Source: Schleiferiaceae bacterium (GTDB lineage Bacteria; Bacteroidota; Bacteroidia; Flavobacteriales; Schleiferiaceae). Taken from it: a DNA stretch of 64,000 nt. The position numbers were made by a program, and so were the translations under genes. Positions 1 through 8,686 of this stretch are shown here, in pieces. Under the pieces are notes generated by a model, which saw only the letters and a program-made list of their open reading frames with translations, searched no databases and was not told the DNA's origin. The stretch spans positions 124,001-188,000 of the forward strand of contig JAGYIN010000001.1 of the NCBI GenBank assembly GCA_018402665.1. Direction: 5' to 3'. Each line of letters opens with the position of its first letter. Position 1 is the stretch's first letter.

Positions 1-1502
1 GTATAGATCCACTTGTGGGTCTGTACGGTGCGTTCATGATGGGATTAATCACGTCATTGTTCGGTGGTCGCCCAGGAATGATTTCAGGGGCCACAGGCGC
101 TATGGCCGTGGTTATGGTACATTTAATTCAGCAAGGAAATACGGTGGGTTTAACGCTGGCTGACCCCATTACCAATTTAGGTCTATACTGGCTGTTCATT
201 ACCCTACTTTTTGTGGGTGCAATTCAAATCCTCGCGGGGTTATTTCGACTAGGAAAATTCGTGCGCCTCATCCCCCATCCCGTAATGATGGGATTTGTAA
301 ACGGCCTAGCCATTGTCATTTTCTTGAGCCAATTGGGCTTATTTAAGCGCGTAACGGACGGCGAGGCGGCATGGATTCAAGGCAGCGAACTGTTTACTAT
401 GTTGGGTCTTGTAGGTCTTACCATGGCTATTATGTGGTTACTGCCGAAAGTAACTAAGGTTTTCCCTGCTGCACTTGCGGGCATTATTGTCGTTGCTACC
501 ATCACCATCGGTGCTGGACTGGATGTGAGTACGGTAGGTTCATTTATCCGTGAAGGTGGTGGCGAAGGTCTCAAAGGTGGACTTCCTACATTCCAAATTG
601 AAATTTTTAATCTTTTTGATACGATCAAAGGACATTGGGGAACTGTTTTATCTACAGCATTTTTATTAGCGGCCGTAGGATTGATTGAATCCTTAATGAC
701 GCTGAATTTAGTAGATGATTTGACAGAATCGCGCGGCTCTGGAAATAGAGAGTGTATTGCTCAAGGATCCGCTAATGTAATTAACGGCCTCTTTGGAGGA
801 ATGGGCGGTTGTGCGATGATCGGACAAAGTATTATCAATGTGAATTCTGGCGGCCGTGGCAGACTTTCAGGTATTGTAGCTGCATTGGGACTACTTTCCT
901 TTATTCTCTTTGGCGCTCCTTTGATCGAGCAAATTCCTATTGCGGCATTGGTTGGTGTGATGTTCATGGTGGTGATCGGGACCTTTGCTTGGTCCAGTTT
1001 CCGCATCCTACGAAAAATCCCAGCTGCCGATGCCTTTGTACTTATTGCCGTTAGTGCCATTACTGTTTGGCAAGATTTGGCCATCGCCGTGATCGCTGGT
1101 GTGATCATGAGTGCATTGAAATTTGCTTGGGAGAATGCCATTCGTATTCGTGCACGCAAACGCATTAAGGAAGATGGAACGAAAGTCTACGAAATCTGGG
1201 GTCCACTTTTCTTTGGATCAACGCAGAGCTTTACCGCAAAGTTTGATGTTAAAGAAGATCCTCAAAAAATCGAAATTGATTTTATAGAAAGCCGCGTGAG
1301 TGATCACAGTGGTATCGAGGCTATCGAGCGTATTATTGATAAATACCTTGCGGTAGGAAAAGAAGTGACGCTCACTCACCTGAGTCCCGAGTGTACGGCA
1401 ATTTTAGAAAAAGCCAATCCTAATTTTGCGAAATACATCCAGAGCTCTATTGAGGATCCGCGTTACCATGTAGTGACGGATTTGATGGATGCGGAGGTTT
1501 AA
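1..1502 (+). CDS. SulP family inorganic anion transporter with C-terminal STAS domain (5' end outside window)
   Basis: Reading frame is open to the left edge (IDPLVGLYGAFMMGLITSLFGGRPGMISGATGA, typical SulP); C-terminal STAS-like segment (IEIDFIESRVSDHSGIEAIERII). Confidence 0.93.
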   Translation, partial: IDPLVGLYGAFMMGLITSLFGGRPGMISGATGAMAVVMVHLIQQGNTVGLTLADPITNLGLYWLFITLLFVGAIQILAGLFRLGKFVRLIPHPVMMGFVNGLAIVIFLSQLGLFKRVTDGEAAWIQGSELFTMLGLVGLTMAIMWLLPKVTKVFPAALAGIIVVATITIGAGLDVSTVGSFIREGGGEGLKGGLPTFQIEIFNLFDTIKGHWGTVLSTAFLLAAVGLIESLMTLNLVDDLTESRGSGNRECIAQGSANVINGLFGGMGGCAMIGQSIINVNSGGRGRLSGIVAALGLLSFILFGAPLIEQIPIAALVGVMFMVVIGTFAWSSFRILRKIPAADAFVLIAVSAITVWQDLAIAVIAGVIMSALKFAWENAIRIRARKRIKEDGTKVYEIWGPLFFGSTQSFTAKFDVKEDPQKIEIDFIESRVSDHSGIEAIERIIDKYLAVGKEVTLTHLSPECTAILEKANPNFAKYIQSSIEDPRYHVVTDLMDAEV

Positions 1503-1528
1503 AACCCTCTATCGCTTTTAATGAAACG

Positions 1529-1555
1529 GCCACTGACATAATCAGTGGCTTTTTC
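1529..1555 (+). terminator. Rho-independent terminator after SulP gene
   Basis: GCCACTGA-cataa-TCAGTGGC followed by TTTTT. Confidence 0.8.
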
Positions 1556-1582
1556 ATTTTGAGTACCATACCATTATTGTTC

Positions 1583-2136
1583 AGGATTTTTCTCGCTACG
1601 CTCGAAAGATCCTTTCTGCTCCGAATTCCGAACAAAACAGCCCAAAGCCTGCCGCGCCGAGCATCATTCGCTTTATGCCCCGACCCAACTTCGATGCAAG
1701 CATCGCGTGGTTCCCGGTTCGATTTCAAGGATTTTCTCGCTGCGCTCGAAAGATCCTTTATGCTCCGAATTCCGAACAAAACAGCCCAAAGCCTGCCGCG
1801 CCGAGCGCGGCTGCTTTTTTTATGCCCCGACCCACTTCGATGCAAGCATCGCGTGGTTCCCAGTTCGATTTCAGGATTTTTCTCGCTACGCTCGAAAGAT
1901 CCTTTCTGCTCCGAATTCCGAACAAAACAGCCCAAAGCCTGCCGCGCCGAGCTATCGTATGCTTTATGCCCGACCCACTTCGATGCAAGCATCGCGTGGT
2001 TCCCAGTTCGATTTCAGGATTTTTCTCGCTACGCTCGAAAGATCCTTTCTGCTCCGAATTCCGAACAAAACAGCCCAAAGCCTGGCTGCTTTTTTTTATG
2101 CCCCGACCCACTTCGATGCATGCATCGCGTGGTTCT
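1583..2136. repeat. Four tandem ~143-146 bp direct repeats (units about 1583-1726, 1727-1872, 1873-2015, 2016-2136), hairpin-rich
   Basis: Each unit contains AGGATTTT(T)CTCGCT(A/G)CGCTCGAAAGATCCTTT(C/A)TGCTCCGAATTCCGAACAAAACAGCCCAAAGCCTG...TTTATGCCC(C)GACCCA(C/A)(C)TTCGATGCA(A/T)GCATCGCGTGGTTC; unit 4 carries an internal deletion. Confidence 0.95.
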
Positions 2137-2149
2137 GGGCATAAAAAAA

Positions 2150-2186
2150 GCCTGCAACTTTCGTTGCAGGCTTTGAGCTTTTTGCT
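2150..2186 (-). terminator. Intrinsic terminator downstream of tRNA-Arg
   Basis: GCCTGCAA-ctttcg-TTGCAGGC; on the minus strand it is followed by TTTTTTT, just after the tRNA 3' end. Confidence 0.75.
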
Positions 2187-2191
2187 CTTAG

Positions 2192-2265
2192 TGACCGAGG
2201 AAGGATTCGAACCTTCAACCGCTTGATTCGTAGTCAAGTACTCTATCCAGTTGAGCTACACGGCC
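2192..2265 (-). tRNA. tRNA-Arg (anticodon ACG)
   Basis: Minus strand GGCCGTGTAGCTCAACTGGATAGAGTACTTGACTACGAATCAAGCGGTTGAAGGTTCGAATCCTTCCTCGGTCA: D-arm, anticodon stem CTTGA/TCAAG with loop CTACGAA, T-arm GAAGG-TTCGAAT-CCTTC. No encoded CCA. Confidence 0.93.
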
Positions 2266-2372
2266 ATCGTCCCTTGCGGGGTGGCAAATATAGAGCAAAA
2301 AGTTAATTCAAAAAGGGGTGGTAGGGATTTTTTGAGATAAAATCAACTGTGAAAGGAGGAGCAGGTCGCGAG

Positions 2373-2642
2373 CTACTGAACCTCAACGGTTAAGCCTACA
2401 TCTCCCATCAACTCTGCTTTGACCTTGAGGTCGTCTAAGTCACCGGTTAAGACCTGACATTTACCCTTGTAGTGCGTGATCCAGGCACATTGCTCTGCTT
2501 GCTCTTCCGTGTGATCACACACAGTACACAATACTTCTATGACAAAGTCAAAGGTATTCTCGTGGTCATTAAACAATACCAGGTTGTACTCTCGCTGGGC
2601 GACAGTAGCTGTTGATTGTTGGTATTCTTCTTGATAACTCAT
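2373..2642 (-). CDS. clpS: ATP-dependent Clp protease adaptor ClpS
   Basis: YNLVLFNDHENTFDFVIEVL...AWITHYKGKCQVLTGDLDDLKVKAELMGDVGLTVEV; start placed at the internal ATG (MSYQEEYQQ) that avoids overlap with the upstream gene. Confidence 0.88.
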   Translation of the reverse strand: MSYQEEYQQSTATVAQREYNLVLFNDHENTFDFVIEVLCTVCDHTEEQAEQCAWITHYKGKCQVLTGDLDDLKVKAELMGDVGLTVEVQ

Positions 2643-2667
2643 GCCGTAAAGATAAGGGTAAGGCGGG

Positions 2668-5600
2668 TTATTCTTCAATGCCAAATCTGCGTTTTAATAA
2701 CATGATTTTTCCTTTTCCGGCAAGATTGTAGGTGAATGCTGGAGCATCCCCTTTGGCCTTGACGCTCCGGTCCTTAGCATCTTTTTCTAGGATACCTTGA
2801 TTGAAAGCTTCATCACTACTGCGAATACTCATGACAATCCCCTTGAACGAAAGGTAGAGGTAGTCGGTACCGTTGTCCAGATAGAGAATGATTTCACCGC
2901 CACGTCGACGTTCCTTGACTTCAATAAGACACGAGACTTCTGCGAAGACAGGCTGATCGTAGATGTTTTGAATGGTCGCTGTGCCCTCGCTAATAAAGCT
3001 TTTGTAGCGCCCACTATAGGTTAGGTTCACTTTACTGAGCACTAAAGTTTTGCGCAAGAATCGAGGGAATTTTCCTTCGTCTTCATGCAATCCTATATTT
3101 TCCAGGAACTCGCCACCGTCTTTTTGACCAAGCAATGCATAGATGCCGTCGATGTATGCGGTTTCATCAGCTCGAGCAGAACCGGAGCCATCATAGAAGA
3201 GTTGTGCTACTGCCTCCCACGCTTTTTCATCAAGGGGTGCGTCTAAAGTCATTACCCCATCAATACTGACTTCGTCTTCGACAAGATCATGGCGCACCGC
3301 ACCTGCTAAAGCTGTCGTCACGGCGCCTGTGTTGTCCAATACTTTAAGCGGACCTGTACCGTATAAATCACAATCGTAGTTATGGAAAATCAAATACGGA
3401 TCTGGAAGTGTGAAATCTTTGAGCTTTTCGTAGGTCGTTACCACATAGCCCTGCTCCTGTCTATCGTAATAGAGAATTCCATCTGCAGAAAGCACTTCAA
3501 TATCTGCGCGGTCCGCATATTTTGATAAGAAGTTGGAGTGACCGCCTAAGCTGTCTTGAGAGATGTAGACGCCATTGAAGGTATTGTCGTTCAGCTTATT
3601 GGGATCGTTGTACGGAAGTTCAATGACGATGTCCTTCGGATCAATGAAGCTTGCGATGTCGAACCAAGTGGTTTGAAGGTTATGGCAGTCGTGTTGAATG
3701 AGGATGGAGCCCATGAAGAACATCGGTAATTGGTCCGCATGAAGTTCCACTTTACCGCGGTAAGCAAAATATGGGCTAATGTAAAAATTATCGGTCTCGT
3801 CAATGATCGCGCGACCTAAAGTTACACCCGCAGTATCTGGCGCAATGCTTTCAAATGCGATGGGCCAAATACTTTCCTCTTCATCAATGTAGTCGTACAT
3901 GCCATGCGCAGTGTAGCGGTACTTACCACGAATACGCGCGGTTGTTTCATAGAAATTATGAAGCTTTGTGAATCGGTCCGCTAAAATTTTAGAATGCTCA
4001 AGCGGGTCCATTTCTGCGTTAATACGGATCACGACATAACCGCTATCAGGATAAATAGAAGCATCCGCAACATCTATTTGAGGGACATCAAAAGCCTCTA
4101 GGATGCTCGGAGCAAGTGCAAAGCGGGCGTAAGCAGCTGTAAAATCTAAACTGTCTTGACGAGGATGGGTACTAACGAGGTAGGCTTGATTATCTTGCGT
4201 ATGCTTGATATCAACTGTCGCTTTAGCCATATCCCACTCCGCATGATCCATGTAGGCCATGTATTGATTCGCGGGGAATTCTAGCGTACTATAAGGGTCC
4301 AATTTATTGAAGACGCCCTCCTTCTTATCAAAATCTACGTCAGCTGACGAGGCTAACATTTGAAAGGCCCATTGCTCGTCGTCGCTATTTGTTTTCACCC
4401 TAAAATCTTGATCCGCTGAAACAAACGAACGACGGAAAAACTGGTAACCCTCCACTTCACTGTTGTGTTTGGCTGTGCTGTAGCGCAATTCGCCTGTACC
4501 GAACATTCCGCGACCACCATAGGTTAACGAACCTTCACCTGCAACTTCCGGAGCACCATAGAGTGCAAAAGGCGTTTCAAGAGTTTCAGCCCGGATGTAA
4601 TCTTCATAGGGCATCCAAACGAAGGGATTGCTCGTGCCAGAGGCATACGGATACCCGAGACCCAGGGTGCTTTCTTCAACGGCAAAGGTGCTTGCACGCC
4701 CACTCGCTTGAAGTGGGAAGAATAAGATATCGGGACAAACCGTATGGCTTTGTAAGTAATCCAATGCACCTTCTGCATGTAATCCTTGATTGGACAAGGC
4801 TAATGAACCGTTGTAGGTTCCGGAGCCCTTATAGGCTGGTGTTGGCGGCATCTGAGTTGAAAACCCTAAACTGTAATCCGGCATGACGGAGAGCGGCTGA
4901 GGAAACACAGGAAAGATATCCCCACTGTGAAAGGTGGCATCAAACAAAATACCGTCAGTGGTCGTATTATCAAGTGAATCAATGGTAAACGGCTCTAATG
5001 CCATGTAGAAATTAGAACGCTCGTAAACGCCGTCGTGAATGCGCGGATGATCGTAGTAGACAAAAGAGTTGTTGAGCGCTTGGAAAATAGGGTATTCAGG
5101 ATGGTAATCCTTAGAACTCTTGTTATCCGGCTCATCGATAAGGAGCTGTCCTTGCAAATCCTGGAGAACCGTCTGAACATTAACCAAAGCTGCACGCTCA
5201 CCAGGCTTAGGATTGAACTCCTTCACTTTAAAGCGCATGGAATCGATCTGCGGCATGTCTATTTTAAAGTAGTCGTAGTCGAATGAATAGCCTTGCCCCC
5301 AATAACTGAAAAGCCCGGCATTGATCCGTCCATCAAAATCGAAATCCATACCCTCGTTCACTGTGATGCGACCGCCGCGAGGGTAGAGATTTACCTCTTG
5401 AGAATCGCTTACTGCAATACTTGAAATGCCAGCGATATCCATTTGATAGTTTAATAAGCTGACCTGCGCATTGTTGCCATTGGGAATGCGAGAAACGAAT
5501 TGGATAACATCGTAATCCCGCTTGCCTTCCCAATTCAATAAATATTCAAACAACCGGTCCGTCAAACTAATGGTCTGTGCATCCACATCAAAAGTCACAA

Positions 5601-7056
5601 ACCCCTGTATGGCCATGTGGTAAAGGAAAAATTCGCCTTCTTCCGGTGCCATACGAAGCGCATAGGTCAATTCCTGCAAAGGCACATCCTCATACCCATA
5701 ACCGTACGCAGCGTCACGCAATTCGCGCAATGGATGGTTTTCCTGAAGCCCCGCAATTTCCTCCATTCGCTGGACCCTGAAATACTGTTTGCTTTCAAAG
5801 ACTGCCGCTTGTTCGGAACCGAGATTAAGGTTCTTAAAGCTAATAACAGGCGTTCCTTGATTCCAAATCAATTGGTCCACACTCATGTCTAAGGCGTGGT
5901 AGGAATCCGTAAAAGATGCCAATCCCAGACCCGTTTCAAAGCGAATGACGCGCACCTGTCCCAAACGGGGATCGTAACGCAATTCGCAATAGGGATGATA
6001 AATACTATCTGTACCTAAATGGGCAATAACTTCTGCACGTTTTGAACTGAGTAAGCTGTCTTTAAATAGAAAGCTCCTTCCTTTCAGTGTAAGTATGGTG
6101 TCCGATTTATAAGTGAATTTCAATGCGGCCAATGCACTATCTGAAGCTGTTCCATAAAATTGGGCACCAGCAACCCCTAATCCACCCTTAAAATGCACTT
6201 CCGGATAGAGATTTTCTAGAATATAGTCGTTGCGGTACGTAGTGAATTTCGGGAAACGTGCATCCTTTAGGTTTACCGATGAAACGCGCTCTTCCAGCAT
6301 ACCTTGTAGCGGCTCGTCGTAGAATTCATAGGCATACAGTGTAACGCTATCGGCTTTAAAATACGTCTGATTCGCTTCAAGTGTCCACTCCCCCAATTCC
6401 GCATACAATTCCTTTTCGAGCTGACCCTCACGGGACCAGATGATGGTTCCACCCTGCGCTTTGAGTACGCCTTCTTGAGGGTAAAAAACACCATTAACTC
6501 CTACAACCATGGTGCTATCCCCTCCATTGAGCCCCACTATATCCACCATTTCCATGGTAAATTGCGGCACCCCCTCAACAAAATTTAAGGACCACAGACT
6601 AGCCGGCGCCTTCCAAACCAATGCTCCAGGTTCAGAGAATTCATGTTTTACAAGATTGCGGTAGAACTGATTTTGGTAGGTGCGGATCCTGCTCGAAGGA
6701 TTCTTTTTCGAAAACCCATAAAAATGCTCGAGGAGTGCTCCAAAACGATCGAATTCCTCGTTTTCTGCCACATAAATGAGGGAACGTAGGAGTGGCTCCC
6801 ACGTTTGCGCATCGTCTAGTCGTTTGCGTAACAGTTGGTTCGCATAGTCTAGCCAAAGGTCTTCTTGTTCGAAGTCTACCGCAGCCAAAAAATTAGGCAC
6901 CAAAGAGTCTTTGAAAACACCGTCCATTTCTTTAGGAACAGAAATGAGCTTTTCAAACTCCTCAGCGAACGCATCTAAGGAAGAAAAACGGGTCACTTTT
7001 TGTGCCTGAAGCCCAAAAGAAACAATCAATGCAAGAAGCAACCCAAATTTTTTCAT
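2668..7056 (-). CDS. Very large (1462 aa) exported protein of unknown function
   Basis: Signal peptide MKKFGLLLALIVSFGLQAQ; long single ORF; no domain recognised by eye; beta-rich composition. Confidence 0.85.
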   Translation of the reverse strand: MKKFGLLLALIVSFGLQAQKVTRFSSLDAFAEEFEKLISVPKEMDGVFKDSLVPNFLAAVDFEQEDLWLDYANQLLRKRLDDAQTWEPLLRSLIYVAENEEFDRFGALLEHFYGFSKKNPSSRIRTYQNQFYRNLVKHEFSEPGALVWKAPASLWSLNFVEGVPQFTMEMVDIVGLNGGDSTMVVGVNGVFYPQEGVLKAQGGTIIWSREGQLEKELYAELGEWTLEANQTYFKADSVTLYAYEFYDEPLQGMLEERVSSVNLKDARFPKFTTYRNDYILENLYPEVHFKGGLGVAGAQFYGTASDSALAALKFTYKSDTILTLKGRSFLFKDSLLSSKRAEVIAHLGTDSIYHPYCELRYDPRLGQVRVIRFETGLGLASFTDSYHALDMSVDQLIWNQGTPVISFKNLNLGSEQAAVFESKQYFRVQRMEEIAGLQENHPLRELRDAAYGYGYEDVPLQELTYALRMAPEEGEFFLYHMAIQGFVTFDVDAQTISLTDRLFEYLLNWEGKRDYDVIQFVSRIPNGNNAQVSLLNYQMDIAGISSIAVSDSQEVNLYPRGGRITVNEGMDFDFDGRINAGLFSYWGQGYSFDYDYFKIDMPQIDSMRFKVKEFNPKPGERAALVNVQTVLQDLQGQLLIDEPDNKSSKDYHPEYPIFQALNNSFVYYDHPRIHDGVYERSNFYMALEPFTIDSLDNTTTDGILFDATFHSGDIFPVFPQPLSVMPDYSLGFSTQMPPTPAYKGSGTYNGSLALSNQGLHAEGALDYLQSHTVCPDILFFPLQASGRASTFAVEESTLGLGYPYASGTSNPFVWMPYEDYIRAETLETPFALYGAPEVAGEGSLTYGGRGMFGTGELRYSTAKHNSEVEGYQFFRRSFVSADQDFRVKTNSDDEQWAFQMLASSADVDFDKKEGVFNKLDPYSTLEFPANQYMAYMDHAEWDMAKATVDIKHTQDNQAYLVSTHPRQDSLDFTAAYARFALAPSILEAFDVPQIDVADASIYPDSGYVVIRINAEMDPLEHSKILADRFTKLHNFYETTARIRGKYRYTAHGMYDYIDEEESIWPIAFESIAPDTAGVTLGRAIIDETDNFYISPYFAYRGKVELHADQLPMFFMGSILIQHDCHNLQTTWFDIASFIDPKDIVIELPYNDPNKLNDNTFNGVYISQDSLGGHSNFLSKYADRADIEVLSADGILYYDRQEQGYVVTTYEKLKDFTLPDPYLIFHNYDCDLYGTGPLKVLDNTGAVTTALAGAVRHDLVEDEVSIDGVMTLDAPLDEKAWEAVAQLFYDGSGSARADETAYIDGIYALLGQKDGGEFLENIGLHEDEGKFPRFLRKTLVLSKVNLTYSGRYKSFISEGTATIQNIYDQPVFAEVSCLIEVKERRRGGEIILYLDNGTDYLYLSFKGIVMSIRSSDEAFNQGILEKDAKDRSVKAKGDAPAFTYNLAGKGKIMLLKRRFGIEE

Positions 7057-7059
7057 GCG

Positions 7060-7893
7060 CTATTTCACCATTTTAATACTGCGCCACTGCTCTCGTGCTT
7101 TAATGCCCTGAAAAGTGAGCCCTAAAGCCTCCGCCGCAGCGCGCAGGGTAGATACATTCTCTTCATAAAAGCCGCTAAAGAAAATGCATCCTCCTTTACG
7201 CAATGCGTTCACATAATGAGAAACATCCGCCAAAAGCACATTTAAGTTAATGTTTGCAAGGATGAGGTCGTAGGTGCCCTCTAAAACTTCTGAACCGCCT
7301 AGGGCCGCCGACATAGGAACGCCATTGCGCTCTGCATTCTCTAAAGTATTTTCAATGCACCAGGTATCTACATCAATCCCATGGACCGATTTTGCGCCAC
7401 GCATTCCAGCTAAAATGCCGAGAATACCAGTACCACAACCCATATCAAGCACATCCGCTTCATCAGAAGGTGTCTCCAACAACCATTGGATCATCATGTG
7501 CGTCGTCTGGTGATGCCCCGTCCCGAAAGACATTTTCGGCTCAATCAACATCGGGTATTCAAAACCCTCGCGCTCCGGATGAAAAGGAGCCCTGATGTAG
7601 ACCCGCCCGTCAACTTCAATAGGATCAAAATTAGTCTCCCATTCTGAATTCCAATTGACCTGTTCAATCTCTTGTTCTTCGACAGAAACGGTAACACCTT
7701 CCCACTGCAACTGTTCCAAGGCAGCAGAAGCAACATAATCATCTTTTATAATGTATGCAGCGAAGCCTGTTTCCGTCTCAGAGAAGCTCTCAAATCCAAC
7801 CGCTCCGAGCTGGGCGATGAATAAATCGCGAAAAGGTTCTAATGGAGAAACGGCAACTGCTAACTCAATATAAATGGGCGTATCCGATTTCAT
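7060..7893 (-). CDS. prmA: Ribosomal protein L11 methyltransferase
   Basis: SAM-MTase motifs VLDMGCGTGILGILAGMRGA, LILANINLNVLL, KMSFGTGHHQTT. Confidence 0.93.
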   Translation of the reverse strand: MKSDTPIYIELAVAVSPLEPFRDLFIAQLGAVGFESFSETETGFAAYIIKDDYVASAALEQLQWEGVTVSVEEQEIEQVNWNSEWETNFDPIEVDGRVYIRAPFHPEREGFEYPMLIEPKMSFGTGHHQTTHMMIQWLLETPSDEADVLDMGCGTGILGILAGMRGAKSVHGIDVDTWCIENTLENAERNGVPMSAALGGSEVLEGTYDLILANINLNVLLADVSHYVNALRKGGCIFFSGFYEENVSTLRAAAEALGLTFQGIKAREQWRSIKMVK

Positions 7894-8663
7894 TACGCCT
7901 TCGTTCTTGCTTCGATGATGGCCGAGAAATCCGCAGCATTAAGTGATGCACCGCCAATCAAACCACCGTCAATATCCGCTTTAGCGAACAATTCAGCAGC
8001 ATTTCCTGGCTTACATGATCCACCGTACAAGATGCTTACATCCTGCGCAGTTTCCGAATCAAATCGCTGCGTTAACCAAGCACGAATTCCCGCGTGTACT
8101 TCTTGTGCCTGCTCTGGCGAAGCGGTTTCACCTGTTCCAATAGCCCAAACCGGCTCGTAGGCCAGAATAATATTGTCCATATCGTCAGCAATAAACCCTG
8201 CAAGTCCTTCTTCACATTGCTTCAAAATGACATCCATATAAGCGCCACTTTTACGCTCCTCCAAGGTTTCACCAATACAGTAAATGGCTGCCAGTTCATT
8301 ATTCAAAGCTTGCGATATCTTCTCTTTACACGCTTCGTTCGTTTCACCGAAATATTCACGTCGCTCACTGTGCCCTATTATGATCGCATCGATATCCAGC
8401 GAGGCGAGCATTGCAGCACTCCATTCGCCGGTGTATGCACCGGACTCTTTGTGGTGACAATTCTGAGCAGCAACTGCGATAAATGGATTATCTACCAAAG
8501 ACTCTACAACATCTGATAAATACAAAGCCGGCGGCGTAATAATCACTCCCGTCTCACCCACTACTTCGTCCGTAAGACTTTCTTTTAGGGCATCAACTAA
8601 AGCCATGGCTTCAGTGTACGTGGTATTCATTTTCCAGTTTCCAGCTACAATTCTTCTTCTCAT
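7893..8663 (-). CDS. tpiA: Triosephosphate isomerase
   Basis: GNWKMN, IIGHSERREYFGE, AYEPVWAIGTGETASPEQAQEVH, ILYGGSCKPGNA. Confidence 0.98.
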   Translation of the reverse strand: MRRRIVAGNWKMNTTYTEAMALVDALKESLTDEVVGETGVIITPPALYLSDVVESLVDNPFIAVAAQNCHHKESGAYTGEWSAAMLASLDIDAIIIGHSERREYFGETNEACKEKISQALNNELAAIYCIGETLEERKSGAYMDVILKQCEEGLAGFIADDMDNIILAYEPVWAIGTGETASPEQAQEVHAGIRAWLTQRFDSETAQDVSILYGGSCKPGNAAELFAKADIDGGLIGGASLNAADFSAIIEARTKA

Positions 8664-8686
8664 GTTAGTTTACTATTGATGTGTTT

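Noticed and set aside
761-1165. 134-aa ORF antisense to the SulP gene
   Set aside because: Shadow ORF inside a confidently identified transporter.
1583-2136. CRISPR array
   Set aside because: Units are ~145 bp, mostly conserved along their length, with only a ~10-nt variable segment; there is no ~30-bp repeat/spacer pattern and no cas genes.
1447-2237. Five overlapping ORFs (145-205 aa) on both strands in the repeat region
   Set aside because: They all translate the same ~145-bp repeat in different frames and one even runs through the tRNA gene; stop-free by composition, not coding.
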